Part shown: piece by piece, positions 56,546 to 64,000 of the stretch
Layout: the number at the start of each line of letters is the position of its first letter
Numbering within the stretch: position 1 is the stretch's first letter
From: Paenibacillus pabuli NBRC 13638
GTDB lineage: Bacteria > Bacillota > Bacilli > Paenibacillales > Paenibacillaceae
DNA length: 64,000 nt
Assembly: GCF_001514495.1 (NCBI RefSeq)
Contig: NZ_BCNM01000008.1
Coordinates: 207,797-271,796 of the forward strand
Reading direction: 5' to 3'
Notes under the pieces: generated by a model
The model's input: only the letters and a program-made list of their open reading frames with translations
Database searches by the model: none
Told to the model about the DNA's origin: nothing
Made by a program: the position numbers and the translations under genes

Positions 56546-57154
56546 TCATTTCAGCTTCTTGACCATTCTATATAGCGCTATAGTGGGTTTATTAATTTCT
56601 GAGGTGATTTCATAGCCGTGTTTTGCATATAATCTAGCTGCCAGATGATTCTCCTTTTTCACAGTTAAAGAACTGAATGCATACCCTCGTGAAATAGCTT
56701 CCTCCTCAGCGAAATGAATAAGCTGTGAACCTATACCTATGCCTCTGCTTTCAGGCATCGTTGCCAGTGAAGCAATATGAAATTCACCTTGAAATCCCTC
56801 TTTTAGTGTTACGGTGGAAAATAACCCCAGTGGGCGGAGCAAATTGTACAAAACGAGTCCCATTTTTCTAAGTAAAAACAATTGTTTCATTGTGGACCCG
56901 GTCAACTCTTCGAGCGCTGTGATTGGCAAACATGAGATCATCCCATAAGTTTTTTCTCCTACTTTTGCCTCATACGCATATTCATGACTGAATCGGTTGT
57001 TTTTCGCCTGCCATAGTTTTCTGAATGTAGCTTCGACTAATTTTTGATTGTTTGAACCTGCGATAGAATGAGCCATCTTGCCAATAGCCATTAAATGAAG
57101 CTTGGCTCCGCGTAACGAATAAGAACTGGCTTTGACGATTGAAATTGTTGTCAT
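56546..57154 (-). CDS. GNAT-family N-acetyltransferase
   Basis: This 202-aa acetyl-CoA-dependent acetyltransferase carries motif A as HIASLATMPESRGIGIGSQLIHFAEEEA and motif B as LTVKKENHLAARLYAKHGYEI. The N-terminal 100 residues are longer than in a minimal GNAT. I chose the ATG at 57154, with AGGAG 10 bases upstream; the frame stays open to 57175. The acceptor substrate is unknown. Confidence 0.88.
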   Translation of the reverse strand: MTTISIVKASSYSLRGAKLHLMAIGKMAHSIAGSNNQKLVEATFRKLWQAKNNRFSHEYAYEAKVGEKTYGMISCLPITALEELTGSTMKQLFLLRKMGLVLYNLLRPLGLFSTVTLKEGFQGEFHIASLATMPESRGIGIGSQLIHFAEEEAISRGYAFSSLTVKKENHLAARLYAKHGYEITSEINKPTIALYRMVKKLK

Positions 57155-57356
57155 CTTATTGATGCTCCTGTTCATTTGATTGATTTGATATTATATTATT
57201 TGATAGATTAAACTATCATTCAATAAAATAATAATCCGTTTGCCTTCTATAGTCAATATGACAACTATCATACAAAGAATAAATTCATATGGCGGATTGT
57301 CAAACCAAGAGCGACAGTTCTCTGTGCCATCAATCCTCCCCGTTGAATAATGCTAG

Positions 57357-57569
57357 CGGGTATTCCTTACGAGAGATCAAATTTTCTGTAATCTGTTGCC
57401 GGATAACCTGGCGTGGGCTAAGGCATGGTATGGAGCAGACAATGTGCCAGCCAATCTTAGAGGCAATGTGCTGATCATGCAAACTGACGGTAATCTGGTA
57501 CTGTACAATAATGAAAATCCGGCCTTGGGCTGGTATCCTGTCTGGGCTTCCAATACAGGTGGACATTAG
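57357..57569 (+). pseudogene. Bulb-type (mannose-binding) lectin fragment
   Basis: The plus strand encodes LIMQTDGNLVLYNNENPA and then PVWASNTGG before TAG. This fits the B-lectin repeat (QxDGNLVLY...vWASNT), which binds mannose. No start or ribosome site precedes it; an in-frame TAG lies at 57354-57356. Only the C-terminal repeat survives. Relatives occur in secreted Paenibacillus lectins and lectin-like bacteriocins. Confidence 0.7.
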
Positions 57570-57641
57570 GAAACCATAATAATGCCTTGCAAGTGGATTA
57601 ACACATCATTTTTAATGTGATTTTCATTAAAAAATTGTTGT

Positions 57642-57683
57642 ATACCAAAAGATCTCTTCACTAGTGAAGAGATCTTTTGGTAT
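57642..57683. terminator. Perfect 42-bp palindrome, probable bidirectional terminator
   Basis: Two 21-base arms (beginning ATACCAAAAGATCTC) meet with no loop. A TTTT run lies inside the descending arm on both strands. It lies between the lectin fragment and the 3' end of the SDR gene, 66 bp from the SDR stop. Confidence 0.65.
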
Positions 57684-57748
57684 TTCACATCTAAAAACCG
57701 ACATCTGCAATTCAGAAATTCAGTGATTCACCTAAACTATTTTCCTAA

Positions 57749-58618
57749 TTAGAACCCGCCTCTGGAATGAATGATCTGTCCGGTAATCCATTGGGAATCG
57801 TCGCTCGCCAGAAAAGCAATCAGACGGGATACATCTTCAGGAAGACCGACCCTGCCCATCGGAAATCGCGGCAGCAGATCCTTCTTCACTTCTTCTGACA
57901 TCCAACCCGTATCTGTAGGACCGGGATCAACCGCATTCACGGTAATGTGAAGCGGCGCCAGTTCTACAGATAGACTTTCGGTGAATGTGGAGAGGGCGCC
58001 TTTCGTTGCCGCATAAGCGAGATTGCCTGGCATCGGCCCTTTACCTTGACCGGACGTGAGATTGATAATACGGCCGCCGCGAACGATCTGATCGCTGGTC
58101 AGCCCAGCAATCCCGGCAGAGACGGCGTGGGTACTGCCGGCGCCAGTGTTATCAATGGTAGTCGCTGCCGCTGCAGTCTGCTCAACCTCCAGCATACGCG
58201 CGAATTCGACTGATAGCATAAACGTGCCTCTAATGTTTACAGCACAGTGAGCATCGATCAGCGAGGCGTTCAATTGATGGAAATCAGCTGAGACGCTGTA
58301 GGTAGCATTGTTGACGAGAATGGTCGGCAGCCCAACGGCCGACCGGGTTGCTTCAAGCAGTCGCCCTGGGGAAGCAGGATCAGTAAGATCGAGCTCCATA
58401 TGCGCTGCCTTAATGCCGTAGGAGCGAAGCTCCTCGGCGAAGAGGTCCGGCCAATTCTCATCGGCATCTCCCGAATTCTCGGTCTTATCGTAATCGTACA
58501 GATGTGTATAGAACAGGTTAGCTCCTTCTTGCGCCAGCGTGCGGCAAATGGCGGCCCCGATACCCCCGGGGCGGCTTGTGCCTGTTACGATCGCTGTTTT
58601 TCCATATAATTTGGTCAT
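57749..58618 (-). CDS. Short-chain dehydrogenase/reductase
   Basis: This 289-aa cytosolic NAD(P)H-dependent oxidoreductase has a variant nucleotide motif GTSRPGGIGAAI, NNATYS, catalytic Ser in INLTSGQ and Tyr-Lys in AYAATKGA. The end WITGQIIHSRGGF is typical. An alanine/threonine-rich insert of about 40 residues (TAAAATTIDNTGAGSTHAVS) before the catalytic Ser is unusual and makes it longer than the normal 250 aa. Similar SDRs lie near 3-oxoacyl-ACP reductases; the substrate is unknown. The start ATG is at 58618 with GGAGGG upstream. Confidence 0.9.
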   Translation of the reverse strand: MTKLYGKTAIVTGTSRPGGIGAAICRTLAQEGANLFYTHLYDYDKTENSGDADENWPDLFAEELRSYGIKAAHMELDLTDPASPGRLLEATRSAVGLPTILVNNATYSVSADFHQLNASLIDAHCAVNIRGTFMLSVEFARMLEVEQTAAAATTIDNTGAGSTHAVSAGIAGLTSDQIVRGGRIINLTSGQGKGPMPGNLAYAATKGALSTFTESLSVELAPLHITVNAVDPGPTDTGWMSEEVKKDLLPRFPMGRVGLPEDVSRLIAFLASDDSQWITGQIIHSRGGF

Positions 58619-58690
58619 TGGTTTCCCTCCGTTTAGTGGGGGGCGAGAAAACCATTTTTCTTTGGAGACGGGATTATCCCTGGTATAACA

Positions 58691-58716
58691 AAAAAAACGG
58701 ATACATCAAGTATCCG
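58691..58716 (-). terminator. Rho-independent terminator
   Basis: CGGATAC and GTATCCG pair around a 5-base loop. On the minus strand it is followed by eight T. It directly follows a small reading frame ending at 58726 and insulates the SDR promoter. Confidence 0.75.
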
Positions 58717-58725
58717 CGACCGGGT

Positions 58726-58887
58726 TTATTCAAACGGTTTCTCGCGTCCCTTGAATGGTTGCTGATCGACATAACAAACAAGGCATATGGCTATTACCAA
58801 AACACCAAGTTGAGCGATCCAGTTTAAATAACCATTACAAAGAAGTCCACATTGTCCCGCGAGTCCCCTTTCCTTCATCTCCAACAT
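58726..58887 (-). CDS. Possible small single-pass membrane protein
   Basis: This 53-codon frame ends 10 bp before a strong terminator. It contains one clear hydrophobic helix (LNWIAQLGVLVIAICLVCYV) followed by a charged tail (DQQPFKGREKPFE). The ATGs at 58887 and 58878 are possible starts, but the ribosome site is not obvious. I do not recognise it. The helix, hydrophilic tail and terminator argue for a real gene; the weak start argues against. Confidence 0.42.
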   Translation of the reverse strand: MLEMKERGLAGQCGLLCNGYLNWIAQLGVLVIAICLVCYVDQQPFKGREKPFE

Positions 58888-59034
58888 ATATATTACGGGT
58901 TAAATCCAATTTCTGTCAAGATACATACATGGCAAGTGAGAACTATACAATCCATGTTGTGTCCGGGTTGGTTTTGCTCAGAACAATGCTATAAAAAACA
59001 GGGGGACTTTCCCCACATCAAGATTCATGCACCT

Positions 59035-59931
59035 TTACCCTCTCCCTAGCGAATTATGCAGGTGTTGGATATCACTCATTGGAGGGCGTCCGAATAAACG
59101 TGCGTATTCTCTGCTAAATTGAGAGGGACTCTCGTAGCCGACGCGAAATCCTGCTGTTGCTGCATCCAAGCCCTCCGTGAGCAGCAGTCGTCGCGCCGTT
59201 TGCAACCGGATAGTTTTCTGATATTGCAGTGGTGTCATGGCAGTGATCTGTTTGAATTGCTTGTGAAAAGTTGTCGGGCTCATGCTGACATGAGCTGCCA
59301 ACTCTTCGATGATTAGCGGCTTTGAGTAATTTGTGTTGATCAGATGAATGGCGCTTGAGATACCCTGAGCATAAGTTCCAAATACCGCAAATTGTCTAAT
59401 GAGCGCTCCCTGTTCTCCCTGCAGTACCCGATAAAATATTTCCCTGATGACGAGCGGTGACAGCATGTCAATATCCGCGGGCGTATCTAATAAATGGACG
59501 AGGCGCAGCATCGCATCCAGCAACGGAGGAGTAGACGGATTGACCAGAATGCTCCTCCCTGATGTCGCTCCCCTTTCCTTTGGAGGAGAATTATATTTCT
59601 TGTTTATATCTACAATGACATCCGGGTTGAGCGTTAATGCTAAGCTTAAATATGGCTTCTCCGGCGTAGCCTCCATAATTTTCCCAATCACTGGAAGATG
59701 CATAGATGTCACCATATACGTACCCGGATCGAGCTGGAAGCTCTCCCCGACTAACGCCGCCGTTTTTGAACCTTGGACAATCACGTACAGCGAGGGCATG
59801 TGGATTGAATGCGTCGGTTCTGATTCTATGGACACACGTCGGAAGAAGAGCTCAGGAATCGCTGTTGCGTGCACCCCATCCTTCAGCGCAATACGGGCAA
59901 TTTTCCGAGCTAATTCAGAAACAGGGTTCAA
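59035..59931 (-). CDS. AraC-family transcriptional regulator (AraC_N type)
   Basis: This 298-aa regulator has an N-terminal cupin-like AraC_N domain (about 20-170; PSLYVIVQGSKTAALVGESFQLDPGTYMVTSMHLPV) and a C-terminal double HTH (ELAAHVSMSPTTFHKQFKQITAMTPLQYQK, then VGYESPSQFSREYARLFGRPP). Members of this type usually control a neighbouring oxidoreductase. The only in-frame start is TTG at 59931, 13 bases after AGGAG. It is divergent from the SDR at 60094. Confidence 0.92.
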   Translation of the reverse strand: MNPVSELARKIARIALKDGVHATAIPELFFRRVSIESEPTHSIHMPSLYVIVQGSKTAALVGESFQLDPGTYMVTSMHLPVIGKIMEATPEKPYLSLALTLNPDVIVDINKKYNSPPKERGATSGRSILVNPSTPPLLDAMLRLVHLLDTPADIDMLSPLVIREIFYRVLQGEQGALIRQFAVFGTYAQGISSAIHLINTNYSKPLIIEELAAHVSMSPTTFHKQFKQITAMTPLQYQKTIRLQTARRLLLTEGLDAATAGFRVGYESPSQFSREYARLFGRPPMSDIQHLHNSLGRG

Positions 59932-60093
59932 AACTTGTTCTCATCTCCTTTTCGTTCAACCTAGTAACGTTATTATAACCTAAGACTAGACAGGAATAGG
60001 CAAGGATTGCGTAAGAATGGTCTACATGGTTTTACTAGATTTTTCTTATCATGAGACAGGTAAGGCAAATATAAACTGAAAGAAGGAATCGTT

Positions 60094-60852
60094 ATGAATA
60101 TGAAAGATGAAATGATGTCAGGAATCAAAGGTAAAGTTATTGCGATTACAGGCTCAAGCAGTGGAATTGGTGAAGCAGCTGCTGTCCGACTCGCGGAGCT
60201 TGGAGCGAAACTTATCCTTGGGGCACGTAGCACAGATCGTCTTAAAGACATCGTGGAACGAATCGAAAGCCGCGGCGGAGTGGCGGTATATGCAAAAATG
60301 GATGTAACAAGCCGCGAAGACCTGACCAATTTGGTGCAGCTGGCTTGCGAACGATATGGTAAACTGGACGTGCTCATCAATAATGCGGGCATAGGCCCGA
60401 TTTCTCCACTGGATGAACTGCGCGTCGAAGATTGGGAAGCGACCATTGACGTTAATACGAAGGGCGTTTTGTATGGCATCGCCGCAGCGCTGCCTGTTTT
60501 TCGCAAGCAAAACCTGGGGCATTTTGTAAACATCGCCTCTACCGCTGGACTAAAGACCGTTGTAAACCAGGCAGTTTATTCCGGTTCCAAGTTTGCCGTA
60601 CGCGCAATTTCTGAGGGTCTCCGGCAGGAAGCTGGCAATCATATACGTGTTACTACCATTTCACCGGGTGTTGTGCAGACCAATTTTATTGATGGGATAC
60701 CCAATCAGGAAGTAAAGGATCAGCTAGTAACGGTTAGAGACGGGCTAGGATTACGGCCGGAAGCCGTTGTCCGTGCAATCGTTTACGCGATTGAGCAGCC
60801 GTCCGATGTGGATATTAATGAAATCGTGATCCGTCCTACGGCACAGGTGTAA
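60094..60852 (+). CDS. Short-chain dehydrogenase/reductase, divergent from AraC regulator
   Basis: This 252-aa classical SDR has the nucleotide motif GSSSGIGEAAA, NNAGIGP, catalytic Ser in NIASTAG and Tyr-Lys in YSGSKFA, and SPGVVQTNF after the catalytic helix. It resembles YdfG/NADP-dependent serine or aldehyde reductase types. AAGGA lies 6 bases before the ATG. The divergent AraC_N regulator is the common partner for this class, which suggests coordinated control. The exact substrate is unknown. Confidence 0.92.
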   Translation: MNMKDEMMSGIKGKVIAITGSSSGIGEAAAVRLAELGAKLILGARSTDRLKDIVERIESRGGVAVYAKMDVTSREDLTNLVQLACERYGKLDVLINNAGIGPISPLDELRVEDWEATIDVNTKGVLYGIAAALPVFRKQNLGHFVNIASTAGLKTVVNQAVYSGSKFAVRAISEGLRQEAGNHIRVTTISPGVVQTNFIDGIPNQEVKDQLVTVRDGLGLRPEAVVRAIVYAIEQPSDVDINEIVIRPTAQV

Positions 60853-60898
60853 AGATAAAAAATCTCGATTGACTTCACGTCAAATCGGTTAAATCGAT

Positions 60899-61003
60899 AC
60901 AAGTTTTTGTCCTCGACCCGGGGCAAGAACCTGTACCGATTTAACAAAAATCCGCTAAATTAGCGACTTCCAATGGGACCTTGTTCATATCTCTCGACAT
61001 CTC
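60899..61003. repeat. Dispersed REP-like element, full copy
   Basis: It shares with 8300-8411 an inner hairpin (CGCTAAATTAGCG, 60953-60965) and a right part (GGGACCTTGTTC...CTCGACATCT). Its left part (GTCCTCGACCC...GAACCTGTACC) is the reverse complement of the left part of that copy. It lies between the convergent SDR and XRE genes. Confidence 0.6.
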
Positions 61004-61060
61004 TCGATCATGCACTTGTAGCCTGAAAGCCATCTCCGATTATTCCATTCAATCTCCCTT

Positions 61061-61321
61061 TTACTCCTTTTCGTTCGGAATTAATTCATATAAGGCACGA
61101 ACATCACAACCGATGGAATCGGCGATCGATATGGCCATTTTGAGTGGCATCACTCTTTTGTTTTCAATAAAGTCGTAAACTCGTTCCGGTTTAAAAAGCA
61201 ATTCTTTTGCCAGCCATTCCGCTGACTTTCCAGATTCCATCAATCGTTCATTCAGTAAGCAGCGTCCTAATTCAAACTTCAAGAATGGAAGACCTCCCGC
61301 GGAAACATTGTATTTAATCAT
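61061..61321 (-). CDS. Small XRE-family helix-turn-helix protein
   Basis: This 86-aa protein is a Cro/C1-type HTH with a short N-terminal extension (CLLNERLMESGKSAEWLAKELLFKPERVYDFIENKRVMPLKMAISIADSIGCDVRALYEL). The recognition helix region is less typical than usual. Its ATG at 61321 has only a weak ribosome site. Targets are unknown; it is likely a stand-alone or phage-derived repressor-like protein. Confidence 0.75.
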   Translation of the reverse strand: MIKYNVSAGGLPFLKFELGRCLLNERLMESGKSAEWLAKELLFKPERVYDFIENKRVMPLKMAISIADSIGCDVRALYELIPNEKE

Positions 61322-61400
61322 AAGCGTTGTCCATTGCCAGCATGATTATACTTTATAAAGGGAGCCAAACAACGAAATACCCCATGCATCTTCCCCTTTG

Positions 61401-61937
61401 TTAACCAGACAGCCAACCCATTCGACGTTTAAGTTGATTTATTTGTTCAATATGATGTTGCCCATGCCAGACATACCTTTGTATTGCAGCATCTAAGCTC
61501 ATGGTTCCATGCGTCGGACTTATAAATTGTTTTGAGAACTCAATGGAGCTTAATGAACGAAGTAATGTGATAAAGCGATGGTGAAGTGCCTCAATTAGTA
61601 TCAATGAAGTATCGATGGGTTCATTTTTATAGTCAAACAATTCTGCCCATAAATCCTCCCTGTATGTCGTAGATATAGGAGTATCTTCCGTTAGGGCTTT
61701 CTTGAAACGAATATAGGCATTCATATTATTATCCGCTAAGTGATGAACAATTTGTCTGATTGTCCAACCGCCTTGGCGATACGGAATATGCAACTGATCT
61801 ACAGTAAGATCTTGTACAGTACACCTTAGGATTTTGGGCATCTCTGCAATGTCATTGATCCATTTATCCCGTTGTATTGAGGTTGGTTGTACTACCAATT
61901 CGAATTGCCCCAAAGGATAGCGAATACTGTCATTCAT
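61401..61937 (-). CDS. yfiT: DinB-like metal-dependent hydrolase/transferase, YfiT-like
   Basis: This 178-aa four-helix-bundle protein of the DinB/YfiT superfamily resembles B. subtilis YfiT. Metal-binding His residues appear in IRQIVHHLADNNMNAY and RYVWHGQHHIEQIN, the usual three-His arrangement. The superfamily includes bacillithiol S-transferases. AAGGAG lies 9 bases before the ATG. It lies 47 bp downstream of the nitroreductase on the same strand, so a shared detoxification transcript is possible. Confidence 0.88.
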   Translation of the reverse strand: MNDSIRYPLGQFELVVQPTSIQRDKWINDIAEMPKILRCTVQDLTVDQLHIPYRQGGWTIRQIVHHLADNNMNAYIRFKKALTEDTPISTTYREDLWAELFDYKNEPIDTSLILIEALHHRFITLLRSLSSIEFSKQFISPTHGTMSLDAAIQRYVWHGQHHIEQINQLKRRMGWLSG

Positions 61938-61984
61938 GAGGCACTGCTCCTTTTCACTTTTACTGTTCCAGTAACGGAATTTTG

Positions 61985-62647
61985 TTATTCTTTAGGCATT
62001 TCGTTAAAGAAAGCTACATCATCAACTGCCAACCTCACCGTCGGATGACCAGGCTTCTCCGCCTTGCCAATGGCGATCAACATAATCGGAACGTAGCGTT
62101 CTGATATGCGGAAAGCTTCCTTGAACTTTTGTTTGTCATAGCCGCCCATCGATACCGTGTCGTAGCCTTTAGCACGGGCGACAAGCATGAGCTGCATCGA
62201 TACTAACCCCCCGTCGGTATATACTTTTTCGTGTATAGCCTCGGGTGGCATGCTCGAATACATCCCAGTATAGCGTTCCACGAACGATTTAGCTGTTTCT
62301 GCAGGCATGTAACCCGCTTCGACAGCCATTCCATAGATTTTCTCGGCCAATGTATAACACTCCAAATCTCCGAGTACCGCAATGACTGCCGAAGCCTCGA
62401 CGACTTGCTGTTGATTGAATGCGATCGGAAGCAGCTTCTGCTTCAGCTCAGGCGAGTCGATAACGAGAAAACGCCATGGCTGCAGATTAGCAGCTGAAGG
62501 AGCCAACGTGGCTTGTTGCAATATGTCGGTCAATTCCTCCCGCGAAATCTTGGCCTCGGGATCATAACTACGAACCGACCTGCGTCCTCCAATAACATCG
62601 AAAAAAAGTTGGTGCTCCATCGTTACTGATGGCTGTGAAACTGACAT
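61985..62647 (-). CDS. Nitroreductase family protein, YdgI-like
   Basis: This 220-aa FMN-dependent NAD(P)H oxidoreductase resembles B. subtilis YdgI: GRRSVRSYDPEAKISREEL, APSAANLQPWRFLVIDSPE, GLVSMQLMLVARAKGYDT and GGYDKQKFKEAF. I chose the ATG at 62647, with AGGGAGG 8 bases upstream; a longer frame to 62677 precedes it without a ribosome site. It is divergent from a TetR regulator across a region with clear dyads, so it is probably induced by the ligand of that regulator. Confidence 0.92.
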   Translation of the reverse strand: MSVSQPSVTMEHQLFFDVIGGRRSVRSYDPEAKISREELTDILQQATLAPSAANLQPWRFLVIDSPELKQKLLPIAFNQQQVVEASAVIAVLGDLECYTLAEKIYGMAVEAGYMPAETAKSFVERYTGMYSSMPPEAIHEKVYTDGGLVSMQLMLVARAKGYDTVSMGGYDKQKFKEAFRISERYVPIMLIAIGKAEKPGHPTVRLAVDDVAFFNEMPKE

Positions 62648-62692
62648 GGTTCTTTCCTCCCTTTTGAAAAGCAGCATTCTTCATTTTCCCTC

Positions 62693-62730
62693 AATACAAC
62701 ATAAGTAGTTTGAACAACACTTGTTGTATT
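62693..62730. promoter_or_regulatory. Nested dyad, candidate TetR operator
   Basis: AATACAACA (62693-62701) pairs with TGTTGTATT (62722-62730), and ACAACA (62714-62719) pairs with TGTTGT (62722-62727) in a shorter nested dyad. The region lies upstream of the nitroreductase and in the leader region of the TetR gene, the expected place for a shared operator. Confidence 0.5.
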
Positions 62731-62837
62731 TATATGGTATAATACCAACCGAATGGTACGCAATCATCAATAAACATAAACCGTTGGATAGACAACACCA
62801 CTGCTACAATGTCGTTTTATTAGGGGAGATCTTAAAG

Positions 62838-63428
62838 ATGACCATTAAAAAAAATGATGCCGATCCTCGTGTAATACGTACACGGCGACTCCTTCAAGAC
62901 GCTTTTTCTTCATTGACTCAAGAAAAAGATTTTGAATCGATAACCGTTAAGGATATTGCAGAGCGGGCGACGGTTAACCGAGCGACTTTTTATGCGCACT
63001 TTGTAGATAAATTTGAAATTCTTGAGGCTAAACTAATGGAATCATTCATGACAATCATAAATCGCAGAATAGACGGTCACGAAGTATTAAATGAAGAAAC
63101 CATTCAGAGTATTTTTCTGGGTGTGTGCGATTTTCACGAGGGTCTGAGCACGATGTGCAAAAGAAGGTATACATCGCTTGGATCTGTATTCGAAATTCAA
63201 ATAAAGGAACGAATTCAATCGATACTCCTTTCCTTTATAAACAAAGACAAGATGCTATCAAGTCCAAACGCGCACTTCTTAATAAATGCATCTTCTGTCA
63301 TGTTAAGTTGGGGGATGTATGGGGCGGCTTACGTTTGGAACAATGAAGGGCGTCAATTAAGTGCGGAATCCTTCGTTAAACAGACTATGCCCTTAATGAT
63401 GAACGGAGCTAAAGAATTACTGGAATAG
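62838..63428 (+). CDS. TetR/AcrR-family transcriptional regulator
   Basis: This 196-aa regulator has an N-terminal HTH (DPRVIRTRRLLQDAFSSL, then ITVKDIAERATVNRATFYAHFVDKFEILEAKL) and an all-helical ligand-binding domain. I chose the ATG at 62838, with GGGGAG 9 bases upstream; the open frame to 62721 is an upstream extension without a ribosome site. It probably represses the divergent YdgI-like nitroreductase and itself. Confidence 0.92.
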   Translation: MTIKKNDADPRVIRTRRLLQDAFSSLTQEKDFESITVKDIAERATVNRATFYAHFVDKFEILEAKLMESFMTIINRRIDGHEVLNEETIQSIFLGVCDFHEGLSTMCKRRYTSLGSVFEIQIKERIQSILLSFINKDKMLSSPNAHFLINASSVMLSWGMYGAAYVWNNEGRQLSAESFVKQTMPLMMNGAKELLE

Positions 63429-63503
63429 GCACTGTTCCCATTGCACCTATCCTGCGCATACAGATGAAACCAATCCCGTTAGCCTGAAGAAATGTAAAAG
63501 AAA

Positions 63504-63546
63504 AAACCTCTAAATCATTGAAGAAGTCTTCATGATTTAGAGGTTT
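63504..63546 (+). terminator. Long terminator hairpin after the TetR gene
   Basis: AAACCTCTAAATCAT pairs with ATGATTTAGAGGTTT, with an inner GAAGA/TCTTC stem. It is followed by GTTTCG. It lies 75 bp past the TetR stop and may also stop the short minus-strand frame. Confidence 0.75.
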
Positions 63547-63592
63547 GTTTCGATTTGATAATCTAGATCACATATCTTTTATCTCACCAAAA

Positions 63593-63721
63593 TTAATGTG
63601 CGGTATAACCCCCATCAACAAGCAAGGTCGCACCCACGGCCACAGCATCGGTAGGCGCTAGTGCTGCTGCCAATGCGAAGACTGCCGCCAGCATTAATAA
63701 AATAAATTCAAACAATTCCAA
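63593..63721 (-). pseudogene. Chimeric mini-ORF: antiporter fragments joined to an SDR tail
   Basis: GGAGGT lies 9 bases before a TTG start. The 42 residues begin with a hydrophobic antiporter-like start (LELFEFILLMLAAVFA), continue with the CPA1 Na+/H+ antiporter core motif AALAPTDAVAV, and end with GATLLVDGGYTAH, the classic last residues of short-chain dehydrogenases. A real antiporter is about 500-700 aa and a real SDR about 250 aa, so this is a fusion left by deletions. The recognition is by motif only. Confidence 0.55.
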
Positions 63722-63929
63722 ACAAATCTCACCTCCATATTTATCTAAAATAAGCAGCTTTTCGTAAAACAAGTGTCTAACAACAATTTCTCATATTGTA
63801 AAATGCATTTATGAACTGTATATGAATCGCTTTGCATCCAGCCTACCCAGAGCCATATTCTATAATCCCCCCGGCTAACGATTCATGTTATGTCCTACGG
63901 TTTAACATCAATATAAAAAAGCCGCAGTT
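63722..63929. other. AT-rich gap with no recognised gene
   Basis: About 200 bp in which I find no reading frame, RNA or repeat I can support. It may hold the promoter of the mini-ORF. Confidence 0.4.
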
Positions 63930-64000
63930 TGGTATTATCCCCTTTTAGTAGACAAGAGAAAAAAGCCATCTGTTAAGATGGACTTAATCTTGCCTAATGG
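63930..64000. mobile_element. Possible insertion sequence end (IS3-like)
   Basis: TGGTATTATCCCCTTTTAGT with the following AGACAAG resembles the terminal inverted repeats of IS3-family elements, which start TG, continue with a CCCC block, and then a (T)AGT-GAC segment. The window ends before any transposase could be read. The call rests on this short pattern only. Confidence 0.3.

Noticed and set aside
59973..60533. 186-codon minus-strand frame over the second SDR
   Set aside because: It is a serine-rich shadow frame opposite an SDR with intact motifs.

Overview
This window looks like a chromosomal segment of a Paenibacillus or a close relative (Bacillota, Paenibacillaceae). Points in favour are a GerA-family spore germination operon, strong AGGAGG-type ribosome binding sites with many GTG and TTG starts, several YesM/YesN two-component pairs next to CUT1 sugar ABC transporters, an S-layer-homology remnant, and an abundance of glycoside-degrading genes. 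No tRNA, rRNA or CRISPR array was seen. The genus is inferred from gene style, not from a marker gene.

Layout. (1) 1-4.5 kb, minus strand: a PL6 polysaccharide lyase, a membrane AraC-type sensor-regulator and a truncated sugar-binding lipoprotein with a CRE site. (2) 4.7-11.5 kb: a phosphoesterase, a lipase-like hydrolase, a quinone-oxidoreductase-like enzyme, a small unknown protein, and several decayed genes (SLH protein, a short ORF with an internal stop, a truncated glucoamylase-like gene joined to a sensor-kinase stub). (3) 11.8-15.9 kb: GH2 beta-galactosidase divergent from its likely AraC regulator. (4) 16.4-23.6 kb: flavohemoglobin, a three-gene germinant receptor operon, and a chemoreceptor. 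(5) 23.7-36.0 kb, minus: a galactomannan utilization locus with a YesM/YesN pair, a secreted CBM35-like/GH26 mannanase, GH36 alpha-galactosidase, two permeases, a binding protein and a cytoplasmic GH26 enzyme. (6) 36.4-38.3 kb: a YfkO-like nitroreductase with a divergent HxlR regulator, and a VOC protein. (7) 38.4-53.8 kb, minus: a second carbohydrate locus with two permeases, a binding lipoprotein, a YesM/YesN pair, a 743-aa FAD-dependent oxidoreductase, an SGNH hydrolase and a 1529-aa secreted multidomain protein of no recognised catalytic family. (8) 54-64 kb: accessory genes (broken TetR/MFS efflux module, paired SMR pump, GNAT, two SDRs with an AraC regulator, XRE, YfiT-like DinB protein, YdgI-like nitroreductase with divergent TetR) mixed with gene debris (B-lectin fragment, an antiporter/SDR chimera).

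How it works together. Four sequences matching the CcpA operator consensus (CRE) sit at the 5' ends of polysaccharide genes. The carbohydrate loci therefore appear to combine local induction (YesMN or AraC sensors) with global glucose repression. In the galactomannan locus, polymer would be cut outside by the CBM35/GH26 enzyme, imported by the CUT1 ABC transporter, and debranched and trimmed inside by GH36 and the signal-less GH26.

The best candidate for an undescribed system is the 38.4-53.8 kb locus. It pairs an FAD_oxidored-type enzyme and an SGNH esterase with a giant secreted protein carrying three golvesin-like modules around a central region I cannot place.
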